A stretch of 64,000 nt of DNA from positions 21,448 to 85,447 of IMG/VR virus record IMGVR_UViG_3300029267_003703. One strand, written 5' to 3'. A program made the position numbers and the translations under genes. The notes beneath the pieces were generated by a model. It saw only the letters and a list, made by a program, of their open reading frames with translations. It was not told the DNA's origin and did not search any database. Within the stretch, counting starts at the first letter, position 1. Every line of letters begins with the position of its first letter. Source of the stretch: a virus. This document shows, in pieces, positions 1 to 7,900 of this stretch.

Positions 1-2
1 TC

Positions 3-1016
3 GGCAAGCGCCCATACGTCCCCTTCGACCATGACGAGATCGATCGGTACGGCGACGAGCCCATCCCCTTCCCCAACATCGGAAGCTACGACCCGCCCGG
101 CTGGGAGAAAGCTGGAGACGAGAACGGGGACATCATCAATCTGTTCGTGGACAGCTCCGGGTGGGGTAGCCCGTGCGAGTCCGCCCTCACCCTCGATCAG
201 CTCAAGCAAAAGCTCCACGAGCTCCAAGACAGCGACGAGACCTACGGCTACGCCATCACCGAGGTCGGCCAGTTCCAGTTCTACATCACCGCGTTCAAGA
301 GGACCGGTGAGCCCGAAGAGGAAGAGGTCGACGAGGAGGCGGCTGAGAGCGCGTGGGAGTATGAGAAGCAGCTCGAGCATATCCGTGACGGGGGCCTGTC
401 GATGCACCTCAGGTCGGACATCACTGCCGCGGAGACTCCGGACGAAGAGGAGGACTGGGCCCACAAGGTGTGGCGCTGGCTGTGGGAGAACGACCAGGAG
501 GCGTTGATCCTCGTCGACGACTACAGCTACATGCCGAACCTCACATGGCGCCGCGTCCTGCCGGCCATTGTCGACATGGACATGCTCGACCCCGAGTCGG
601 ACTTGATCCTGCGCGATGTGGACCTTGATGGTTACCGCTTGCTCATGTGCGACTGCCGAGAGCCTCACCGGCAAGGCAGGCCCCAGCAGGCCATCTACTA
701 CCGGCTGGTTCACCCAGACGGCTGGATCGTGTTCGAAGGCTCCGACTTTGGGGCCAACGAGACCGACAGCGACGACACCGTTCGAAGCCTCATCAGCTTC
801 CTCACGCTGCGGAAGGGCGACACTGACGATGAGTACTTCAAGGACTACACCCCAGAGCAGCTCGAGTGGCGGGACTCATCTGCTGAAGAGCTCAGCATGT
901 GGGGGGTGGAGCCCGAACAGCTCGAGGACGATCCATTCACCATGTACGAGGTCGACGGCGAGATGACCGTGTTCAAGCCGTGGGGCTACGAAGGGGCGGA
1001 GAAGGGCCGTGAGTAG
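3..1016 (+). CDS. Hypothetical acidic protein, 5' end outside window
   Basis: The reading frame is open from the first complete codon of the window, so the true start lies upstream and 337 residues are visible. An internal GTG at 147 has no need to be the start, because the frame before it encodes normal-looking protein (PYVPFDHDEIDRYGDEP). The protein is acidic, with a Glu-rich stretch (EPEEEEVDEEAAE) near its middle and several Trp residues. I recognise no domain. Its stop overlaps the GTG of the next gene by 8 bases, so the two are probably co-translated. Confidence 0.75.
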   Translation, partial: GKRPYVPFDHDEIDRYGDEPIPFPNIGSYDPPGWEKAGDENGDIINLFVDSSGWGSPCESALTLDQLKQKLHELQDSDETYGYAITEVGQFQFYITAFKRTGEPEEEEVDEEAAESAWEYEKQLEHIRDGGLSMHLRSDITAAETPDEEEDWAHKVWRWLWENDQEALILVDDYSYMPNLTWRRVLPAIVDMDMLDPESDLILRDVDLDGYRLLMCDCREPHRQGRPQQAIYYRLVHPDGWIVFEGSDFGANETDSDDTVRSLISFLTLRKGDTDDEYFKDYTPEQLEWRDSSAEELSMWGVEPEQLEDDPFTMYEVDGEMTVFKPWGYEGAEKGRE

Positions 1017-1521
1017 GAAAGACTACCGGGCTCTGGACCCCGCCCTAAGCGAGCAGGGGTGGGAGGTGGAGTTGACGAGCAACGGGCACGTCAAGGCTAC
1101 CCCGCCGGGCAAGGAGCAACAGATTGTGCACTACTCCAAGTCCAGCGACCCAAGAGCGTTCAAGAACACCCTTCAGAACCTTCGAAGGTCGGGGTTCGTG
1201 TGGCCCTGGCCCACGGAGTCCTATCGAGTCTCTGACGGCGAGGAGGCGGAGGAAGAACAGGAGGAAGTAGAAGTGGAACAAGCAGCAGAGGCACAGGTGA
1301 CGGATCTGCCAGTGCTTGATCCGGACCGACTCTACTACGAGTTGAAGGAGGCCCGAACCTACGCGGCACTGGCGAAGGAGGCGCTGGAAGAGTCCAAGCG
1401 CAAGTTCGAAGAAGCACAGAAGGCCCTTCGGGGCTCCGAAGAAGAGTACGAGCTCGCCATCGAGCAGATGAAGACCTGCAAGCATCTGTTCGACACGGCG
1501 TTCCACGAGGAGAAGCTATGA
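1009..1521 (+). CDS. Hypothetical protein with acidic linker and C-terminal coiled coil
   Basis: A 170-residue protein starting at GTG, preceded by a GGAGAAGGG ribosome site inside the previous gene. The N-terminal 70 residues look globular, with basic and aromatic residues. They are followed by a Glu-rich linker (EEAEEEQEEVEVEQ) and then about 60 residues of heptad-like charged helix (LEESKRKFEEAQKALRGSE). No family recognised. Its stop overlaps the next ATG as ATGA. Confidence 0.7.
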   Translation: MSRKDYRALDPALSEQGWEVELTSNGHVKATPPGKEQQIVHYSKSSDPRAFKNTLQNLRRSGFVWPWPTESYRVSDGEEAEEEQEEVEVEQAAEAQVTDLPVLDPDRLYYELKEARTYAALAKEALEESKRKFEEAQKALRGSEEEYELAIEQMKTCKHLFDTAFHEEKL

Positions 1522-1826
1522 AACAGCGGATGAACGCCTACGACGAGAAGGTCCTACACGAGTTTCTCGACAAGAAGGGCATCAAGACTGGCGGGCCCAC
1601 CAAGAAGGTCCGGGTCCGTCTCGCAGCTCTCACACGAGTCGAGTACAGCTGTGTGCTCGAGGTTCCGGCGAACTACCCCGAGTTCGCTGGCGAGCTGGTC
1701 GACCACTTTTACGCCGACGTGGAGGGTAGCGAGTACAACGAGGACCCCGACTTTTGGGAGAAGGGGCACTGCTTCGTGGAGGAGGTGAAGGATGGGAAGG
1801 ACGGGCAAGAGGGCGGAGAAGGTTGA
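1518..1826 (+). CDS. Hypothetical protein, 102 aa
   Basis: A 102-residue protein that starts in a 4-base ATGA overlap with the preceding gene. The middle is beta-rich (KKVRVRLAALTRVEYSCVLE) and the C-terminus is a highly acidic, Gly-rich tail. No domain recognised. It sits in a run of small coupled genes typical of phage accessory or early regions. Confidence 0.65.
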   Translation: MKQRMNAYDEKVLHEFLDKKGIKTGGPTKKVRVRLAALTRVEYSCVLEVPANYPEFAGELVDHFYADVEGSEYNEDPDFWEKGHCFVEEVKDGKDGQEGGEG

Positions 1827-2094
1827 ACCGGAGACCCTCAAAGAGATGCAGATGCGAGGGGGGACTTGGGCAGCCTACCAGAACCACGACATGGGGCACT
1901 CGAACTTGGGGCACATTGTGTGCCTGCAGTACGGTCCGGGTTGCACCTTCGAAACGCCGCCCGAACGCATGCCGGACTCGCCGCGGATGGGCGTCATGTG
2001 GCGGTATGGCCTGATCGGGACGGTGAACATGGGCACGGGGGAGATCGAGCCGAAAGGAGGCAAGGATGTCGTACTACACGCTGGTAGGGACTAG
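1792..2094 (+). CDS. Hypothetical protein, 100 aa
   Basis: A 100-residue protein starting at ATG 1792 after a GGAGGAGGTGAAGG ribosome site. It overlaps the upstream gene by 35 bases and the downstream gene by 29 bases in other frames. It contains several His, Met and Trp residues, including an HDMGHSNLGHI stretch that could bind metal, but no family is recognised. Long overlaps on both sides lower confidence slightly, although the ribosome site is strong. Confidence 0.6.
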   Translation: MGRTGKRAEKVEPETLKEMQMRGGTWAAYQNHDMGHSNLGHIVCLQYGPGCTFETPPERMPDSPRMGVMWRYGLIGTVNMGTGEIEPKGGKDVVLHAGRD

Positions 2095-2416
2095 GGCGGG
2101 CAAAAGCCCGGCCGAAGACTACTTCGAGATGCCCAATGAGGAGCGGCCGGATGACGGTTTGCTCGTGCCCCTTGGGTACGAGCCGTGGCCTTCCGCGAAC
2201 TGTCCGGATTGCGCGCAGAAGGGCCGTGAGCACCCGCTCGTTTGGGCAGAAGCTGGGTTCGTGCCAGGGCACCGCGTGTGCCTTTGGTGCGGAAGTCACT
2301 TCGAACTGACCACAGACCGTGCTCTCTACAGAGAGGAACACTTGCATGCGCCTCGCGAAGACACCGCCTCTCTGTGGGTGCTTCGACGCGCGCGGTTCTA
2401 CAGGAGGAGAGGATGA
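2066..2416 (+). CDS. Small zinc-ribbon-like protein
   Basis: A 116-residue protein starting at ATG 2066 behind an AAAGGAGGCAAGG ribosome site. Two Cys pairs, CPDC near residue 49 and CLWCG near residue 72, are spaced like a four-Cys zinc ribbon, so structural zinc binding is likely. The C-terminus is Arg-rich. The biochemical role is unknown. It overlaps the next gene by 4 bases (ATGA). Confidence 0.65.
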   Translation: MSYYTLVGTRAGKSPAEDYFEMPNEERPDDGLLVPLGYEPWPSANCPDCAQKGREHPLVWAEAGFVPGHRVCLWCGSHFELTTDRALYREEHLHAPREDTASLWVLRRARFYRRRG

Positions 2417-2964
2417 GTGAGTACCGTTGGTACGTGCGCCAGATGTGGATCGGCGTGCGAGTGGCGGTGCCCAAGCCCTGGATCACTTCCGACTACCATG
2501 CCAGTGAGCTCGTCGGCGTGATCATCAGGTCCGGCCACGTGCGGGCGGTCGGCCACTTCTGCCACACGTACGTCTCGTATCTGGGCAAGAAGCGGTACGC
2601 CGCCGGCGCCGAGGATCGCATCTACCCGTTCCACTCACTGACGCTCGAACCGGGTGAGGAGCCCAAGAAGCTCGAGCTCGTCTTCATCGGCTGGTGCTCC
2701 GACAAGGATACGCCAGCCTTCATCACCGGATCGTTCACGCCATTGAGCCTGGTGGGGGCGGCCAAGGACCCGGACAACGTCGAGGTCATCCCATCAAAGC
2801 TGTGGCTTCCGCAGTGGACCCCCGAGTACCTGCGGAAGATGTGGGAGACCCAGGGGGTGCTGCGAGCAGTAGAAGAACGCCAGAAGGAACTGTGCCGGCG
2901 CGGGCTCAATGAGGTGAGGCGCGAGGCCGAGGAAAGGAGGACGCGTGAGCTCGAACAGGAATGA
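2413..2964 (+). CDS. Hypothetical protein, 183 aa
   Basis: Start ATG 2413 is chosen because it follows CAGGAGGAGAGG and gives an ATGA overlap with the upstream stop; the frame is open further upstream but without comparable support. The first 110 residues look like a compact beta-rich domain (VRVAVPKPWI, GVIIRSGHVRAVGHF), and the last 50 residues are a charged helix rich in Arg and Glu. No family recognised. Confidence 0.65.
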   Translation: MSEYRWYVRQMWIGVRVAVPKPWITSDYHASELVGVIIRSGHVRAVGHFCHTYVSYLGKKRYAAGAEDRIYPFHSLTLEPGEEPKKLELVFIGWCSDKDTPAFITGSFTPLSLVGAAKDPDNVEVIPSKLWLPQWTPEYLRKMWETQGVLRAVEERQKELCRRGLNEVRREAEERRTRELEQE

Positions 2965-3193
2965 CCACTCTTGGGTGACACAGGAGATGTTCGACAAGAA
3001 GCTCGAGGAGCTTCTGGACAAGGAGACCGGAGGTTCGCTCCTGATGATTCCAGGACTGTACGAAGTCGTCAGCGAGCACTTCAACAACGCGGTGCTCGAG
3101 GCGTTGGAAGAAGAAAGAGACCCCAAGATGGGGCTCGAGCGCGGGGGTCCGGACGACGAGGACGATGACTGGGAAGACCCGGAGGACCCGTGA
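2945..3193 (+). CDS. Hypothetical small acidic protein
   Basis: An 82-residue protein starting at GTG 2945 after GAAAGGAGG, overlapping the end of the previous gene by 20 bases. It has a helical N-terminal two-thirds and an extremely acidic C-terminus (DDEDDDWEDPEDP). No domain recognised. Its stop overlaps the GTG start of the nuclease gene as GTGA, so translation is probably coupled. Confidence 0.6.
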   Translation: MSSNRNDHSWVTQEMFDKKLEELLDKETGGSLLMIPGLYEVVSEHFNNAVLEALEEERDPKMGLERGGPDDEDDDWEDPEDP

Positions 3194-3510
3194 AGGCCCC
3201 CCAGTGGCACTTCTACGTCCTTCTGTGCCGTGACAACACCTACTACGCCGGCATCACCACGAACCTGGAGGCCCGGCTCCGGCGACACAACGACGGCAAG
3301 GGGTCGAAGTACACGCGGGTCCGCTTGCCAGTTCGGTACGTTTTCCACATGACCTCCGAGCACATGGACGAGCGCTTGGCCAAGCGCGTCGAGGCCTCCT
3401 TCAAGAAGCTCGACAGAGGAGCCAAGGAACGGTTCATGAACAGGGAGGGGAAGACGTTCGACAGGCTCACCCGGGCCCTCGGATACGCCTGCTGTACCAC
3501 CTTCGCCTGA
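3190..3510 (+). CDS. GIY-YIG endonuclease, single-domain (YhbQ-like)
   Basis: A 106-residue protein consisting almost entirely of a GIY-YIG nuclease domain, as in the bacterial YhbQ/UPF0213 group. Visible motifs are the degenerate GIY-YIG pair (FYVLLCRDNTYYAGIT, residues 8-23), the catalytic-type Arg29 in EARLRRHN, and the conserved GKGSKYTRVRLPVRYVF segment. The family cleaves DNA with one metal ion. Here the role could be DNA repair, host DNA degradation or free-standing homing; the sequence does not decide. It starts at GTG 3190 in a GTGA overlap and is the last gene before a strong terminator. Confidence 0.85.
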   Translation: MKAPQWHFYVLLCRDNTYYAGITTNLEARLRRHNDGKGSKYTRVRLPVRYVFHMTSEHMDERLAKRVEASFKKLDRGAKERFMNREGKTFDRLTRALGYACCTTFA

Positions 3511-3517
3511 CGGCGCG

Positions 3518-3547
3518 ACGGGGGCGCGACCCGCCCCCGTCTTTTTA
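3518..3547 (+). terminator. Rho-independent terminator after the GIY-YIG gene
   Basis: A perfect 9-bp stem (ACGGGGGCG at 3518-3526 pairing with 3532-3540) with a 5-base loop is followed immediately by CTTTTT. It ends the operon that runs in from before the window. Confidence 0.9.
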
Positions 3548-3571
3548 GCTACTGCTTTCTGTCGTTTGGGG

Positions 3572-3580
3572 TGGTACGCT
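3572..3580 (+). promoter_or_regulatory. Possible extended -10 promoter element
   Basis: TGGTACGCT just after the terminator matches the TGnTAnnnT form seen at several other gene starts in this window. A -35 box is poor (TGCTTT, 16-base spacer). It lies about 95 bases before the next gene. The whole 162-base gap 3511-3672 holds only the terminator and this and the next promoter candidate. Confidence 0.25.
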
Positions 3581-3634
3581 GCCGACGACGGAAAGGCGCA
3601 GCGAGATGGGCTACGAGGACGCCAAAGCATTGAC

Positions 3635-3663
3635 TTGATCTTCTTTTCTATCTACTCCATACT
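3635..3663 (+). promoter_or_regulatory. Sigma70-like promoter candidate close to start codon 3673
   Basis: TTGATC (3635-3640), a 17-base spacer and CATACT (3658-3663) lie such that transcription would begin about 3 bases before the ATG at 3673. There is no convincing ribosome site, so the transcript may be leaderless or nearly so. Confidence 0.4.
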
Positions 3664-3672
3664 GCTCAGAAG

Positions 3673-3984
3673 ATGACACAAGAAGGCAACAGGTTGTCCG
3701 ACGAGGAGCGCAAGGGACTGCCCGCTCGCGTGGACATCTCCAACGCCTACGCGTTCATCAAGGGAAGCGAGGCTCAAGACAGTCTTGCGGCCCTCACGTT
3801 CGACGAGATGATGCAGAGGCAGGTCGACCGCCTGGAGGGAAAAGACGGCGGCCGGTCCGCGATCGAGCGCATCACCGAGATCGAGAACCGCCTGAACGCA
3901 GTCGTCGAGCAGGCGAAAGAGCAGGAGGAGAGCGATGTCGATGCCGAGGACAACGTCAACACCGAGGCGAACCCCAGTCAATAA
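3673..3984 (+). CDS. Hypothetical protein at start of the tail operon
   Basis: A 103-residue acidic, probably helical protein. The C-terminal half is coiled-coil-like (ITEIENRLNAVVEQAKEQEE) and ends in a disordered acidic tail. It is the first gene after the terminator and lacks a clear ribosome site; a promoter-like pair ends 9 bases before the ATG. No family recognised. Its neighbours suggest a virion or tail-assembly role, which is inference from position only. Confidence 0.65.
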   Translation: MTQEGNRLSDEERKGLPARVDISNAYAFIKGSEAQDSLAALTFDEMMQRQVDRLEGKDGGRSAIERITEIENRLNAVVEQAKEQEESDVDAEDNVNTEANPSQ

Positions 3985-4216
3985 TGGGGTCGTTCAGCGG
4001 CCCGTGGCAGTGGAGCAAGCCCAGCTCGAGGTGCTCGGCCAGAACTACCACATGCGGCTGGAGAGGTCGGAGGATCGGGTGAGGGCCGAGATCGACGCGG
4101 TCGGCATCGACCTGTTCGGCTTCTCCGTCGAGCACGTCCGGTTCAACATGGTCGCGTCCATCACGGCCCTGGCCAACTACTTCGCCAAGAACCGCCTGTC
4201 GGACCTCGCTCACTAG
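3935..4216 (+). CDS. Hypothetical protein upstream of baseplate genes
   Basis: Start ATG 3935 has an excellent AGGAGGAG ribosome site 4 bases upstream but lies inside the previous gene (50-base overlap). A GTG at 4004 would give a shorter product and lacks such a site. With the long start the protein has 93 residues, and the conserved-looking core begins around VEQAQLEVLGQNYHMR. No domain recognised. It immediately precedes the baseplate genes. Confidence 0.55.
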   Translation: MSMPRTTSTPRRTPVNNGVVQRPVAVEQAQLEVLGQNYHMRLERSEDRVRAEIDAVGIDLFGFSVEHVRFNMVASITALANYFAKNRLSDLAH

Positions 4217-4224
4217 CCGGTTCC

Positions 4225-4253
4225 TTTTGGCGCCTTCGCCTTTCTGGTAGGGT
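4225..4253 (+). promoter_or_regulatory. Extended -10 promoter candidate at baseplate gene start
   Basis: TTTTGG (4225-4230), a 17-base spacer and TAGGGT (4248-4253) preceded by TGG. The -10 ends 9 bases before the GTG start codon at 4263, which has no ribosome site. The overlapping GGCG-CCTT-CGCC inverted repeat (4229-4240) followed by TTTCT could alternatively be a weak terminator. Confidence 0.4.
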
Positions 4254-4262
4254 AGACGCACC

Positions 4263-4925
4263 GTGACCGTCGACTTTCAAGTAGTCTACCCGCAGGACAT
4301 CGTGCAGCTCACGCAAGTCAAAGAGCTGTTCGGCTATGACCCCAGGGCACTGTTCGTAGAGGGGAAAGACTTCCGCCGAGTGGAGGAAGTGCGGATCAAC
4401 GACCAGATCTCCCCTCGGTACTCCATCATCTCGAAGAACCAGCTGGTCGCGCAGGTTCCCGATTCTGAGCTGGACCGGGACATCGATGAGGTATCGGTGC
4501 TGTCCGCGCGCCTCACCGTCACCCCAACGAGCATGTTGAGGTTTCGCATAGCTACGGGTGCGGGCTCTGGCAAGGTCGAAGGGTTCATGCGGCTGCTCCA
4601 GCTGTATGTGAAGGTCCTTCTGACCACCCCCGGCACGGACATCTGGATGCCTGGGATCGGGGGTGGCCTTCTTCAGAAGGTGGGAGGCACGGTGAGCAGG
4701 AAAGATGAGGGGCGCGGGCTCATCTCCGAGGCCGTCATCTGCTGCGACAACACGACGAGACAGATCATCGCCCTGCAGGCCCAGCAGCAGCTCCCTCCGG
4801 AGGAACGTCTGCTGTCGGCGAAGGTGGTCGCATCCGACTACGACCCGACCCTGCAGATGCTGACCGTCAGTCCGAAGATCGTGAGCCACGCCGGCGTGAC
4901 CGGCTACGCCACGCTCGTCCTTTGA
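4263..4925 (+). CDS. Baseplate wedge protein, gp25/W-like
   Basis: A 220-residue protein. Residues about 100-150 contain the pattern of T4 gp25/P2 W baseplate wedge proteins: a helix followed by LLTTPGTDIWMPGIGGGL, where related phages have a 'TPKGSxxxxPxxG' turn. The N-terminal 95 residues resemble a small beta domain. Proteins of this family join the baseplate wedge to the sheath initiator. The gene directly precedes the J-like baseplate gene, the usual order. The frame is closed by TAG at 4248, so GTG 4263 is the first possible start; no Shine-Dalgarno is present, which suggests a leaderless mRNA. Confidence 0.6.
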   Translation: MTVDFQVVYPQDIVQLTQVKELFGYDPRALFVEGKDFRRVEEVRINDQISPRYSIISKNQLVAQVPDSELDRDIDEVSVLSARLTVTPTSMLRFRIATGAGSGKVEGFMRLLQLYVKVLLTTPGTDIWMPGIGGGLLQKVGGTVSRKDEGRGLISEAVICCDNTTRQIIALQAQQQLPPEERLLSAKVVASDYDPTLQMLTVSPKIVSHAGVTGYATLVL

Positions 4926-4932
4926 GGTAGGC

Positions 4933-7900
4933 ATGGCACTGCGAGACTACGAGGCGTTCCTCCGCGAAAGGCTGCAGATCTGGGATCCCAATGTGGACGT
5001 GTCCCCGGGGTCCCCGATCGATGTCGAGGTCATTCAGCCGCTGCTTGGGCGGATCGGCAACGACCCGTTCTCGTCCAACCTTCCTCTGTTCATTCGGGAG
5101 AGGTTGGCGCAGGAGTGGCCGAACATGAACACGTCGGAGGGCAGCGCCCTCGTGGACCTGTTGGTCAAGGGCTCCGAGCTCATCTTCGACCCGGTCGTCC
5201 GGGAGACCAACCGCATCGCGCTGTCGCAGTCGCTCAAGGACCCTGAGCTGCTGACCACGGAAGAGGCCGACGCCCTGGCCGCCAACACGTTCTCCAACCG
5301 GACCCGGGGCGAGCTCGCTGTCGGCAAGGTGCGGGTGCGCTACGGTTCTCCTCGAGGCGTGAACGTCTCCCCGACCGACTACTTCCTGTCCAAGACGGGT
5401 CTTTTGTTCTACGCCACCAGCAAGCAGACCATCACGTCGCAAGAGATGCTGCTCAACCAGGAGGGCAACGAGTACTTCTTCGACGTGAACGCCATCGCGG
5501 AGGCCCCAGGTACGGCCTACAACATCGGTCCGGGAGAGATCTCCAGGGCACCGACTCTTCAGGGCGCTTCGAGCGTCACGAACAAGACCAAGTTCGGGGG
5601 AGGGCTGGACTCCGAAGGCGCTCTCGAGTTCATCACGCGCACGGACCAGGAGCTCAGCCATCGCAGCATGGGCGTGCTGCGCGGCATCATCCACAAGCTC
5701 ACTGAAGAGTTCGGCGGCATCACTCGAATCAACGTGGTCGGCTTCAACGACCCGGAGATGCAGCGCGACATCGTCAAGGGCGGGGGGCTTGGGCCCATCG
5801 TCACCTCGGGGGAGAACGCCTACAGCTTCCCAGACGGCTTGAACGGGGCAACCACTAGGCGCATCCGCGTGACCGACCCCGTCGACTTTCGCCTGCTCAT
5901 CGGCTCGCCGAACTTGGAGGTGGAGGACTACGTGCTGACAGTGCACGGTGCGTTTGCTGCGCCGCCGAGCATCCAAGACCTCGACATCACTCGAGTCATC
6001 AACGACCGCACACTCGAAGTGCGGCAGTCTCTGTTCGTGACGGGCCCCGACGCGCACCCGTGGGGTCTTCGGAAGAAGAGCATCACCTTGTCGAGCATCC
6101 CCGGGGGCATCGTCTTCCCGGACGGGGCGAACGGCGAGGTCAACATCGAAGACAACGAGATTCACATCGGCGGTCTGACCGACATCTACATCAAGGGCAG
6201 CTCCTTCGAGGACGGGTCCTTGGTACTCGACGCGGTCACGGACGACCAGCCGATCGCTGCCGGAACGCAGGCATTCATCCCGAACACCGCCGGCGTGGGG
6301 CAAAGGACCGTGGTCCTGCAGACCTACACGAGCGTGGGCCCGCCCACGCAGACGGGGGAGCTGTACTACATCCGAGATACGGACCCCGTCTACAACCTGT
6401 TCCGCGGCACCATCAACTTGGGCTGGGTCTTCCAGGTCACAGAGCCCTCTTCGGTGGCGGGCTTCTATCGGATCGTGGCAGTCGAGCACGTGACCGACCC
6501 TCTCGACATTCACTACGGCCGCGCGCGGTTGACCTTGGACGCTGACGCCGGCAACGGCAGCGGTGTTCAAGTCAACGACGTGGTGTGGAAGATTCAGGAC
6601 GACGTCGACGTCGAGCTCGCGGAGCCGAAGGAGACGAAGATCTCTGGAAACGACTTGCAGACGGGTGTCGGTTCCGACCTCGTATCCACCGCCACCGGGC
6701 ACAACTTCGACGCGCTTGGCGTGGCCGTGGACGACATCTTGCGCATCTACGACGGGCCTGATGCAGGGGACTACAAGATCATCGCCGTGCCCGCGCCGTT
6801 CACCTTGGTGCAGCTCGCGTCCCCTTTGATCACCACCAAGACCGGTTTGAAGTACACGATCTTCCGTCCGAACGCCGCCGGCGGGATGAACATGCCGCTC
6901 ATCCGCGTGCAGACGATCGACGTGCTCGACTCGAACCAGCAGCCCACTGGCTCGACTGTTCCTTTTGGGGCCCCGGTCTACGCCGAGACCAAGTCCTTCT
7001 CCAACGCGTTGAGGGGCAAAAAGGTCGAGATCCAAGACGGGACCCTTGGTATTGTGGGCCGGGCCTTCCCGACGAGCCTGTCACCGGCGCCGAACCTCGA
7101 CAACACGGGGGTGGAGGGAAAGGCCCTGCACATTCGGTGGCAAGTACAAGGCACCCTCGACAAAGACCCGCTCATCAGGTTCACCGATGTGCCGATGCCT
7201 GCGGTTGGTCCTGTCTCTCTCCAAGAGGTGGTCGACGCCATCAACACGCACATGTCGAACCCCGCCATCGCCGGGGTGGCCCCCGCCTACATCGTCAGCG
7301 AGAACCGGCTCGGTATCGCTCCAGTGGCCCCGTACACGGAAGTCGACAGCTCCACCGGCGGCCCGCTGCTGTCCTGCTACGAGAACTTGTTCGGAACGGG
7401 GGTCAGATGGCGGGAGCCTCTCACGTCCAGAGACGTTCGATCGGACGAGTTTCTGACACGGTACTACCCCAATCTGGGGTGGATAGATGACCGGCTTGGC
7501 ATCGATAAGCGGACGGACGTGGTGGATGTGCTGAACGGCTACCAGGTCGGCAGCTACCCGATCATGAGGGACCCCTGGATCCTCACTCAGGTGGCGGACC
7601 CTGAGTCTGGCCTCATCGTCGACACGGACCTGAACCCGGAGTCGGACAGAAGGGTGCGTGTGGGAGCTCGATCCATCGGGTACGGCCGCTTCTACTTCCT
7701 TGAGCCGGTCACCATCGAGTTCAATCAGGACACAGAGGGGACCGTAAGCCTGGACGACGGGACCATCCTTACCTTCCGTCCGGATCCTCTCATCAGTGCT
7801 GTGCGCATCCCGGCGCCGCCGAGCTCGATCGAGCCCAAGGATGGGTTCGTGACCGCCTACGTTCTGCCGGATGGTACGTTCAACAGCCCGAATGCCGAGT

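Noticed and set aside
3606-3638. A 10-codon open frame in the 3511-3672 gap with a GGAAAGG-like site upstream
   Set aside because: Too short to support as a gene and overlaps the promoter candidate; it might be a leader peptide but nothing indicates it.
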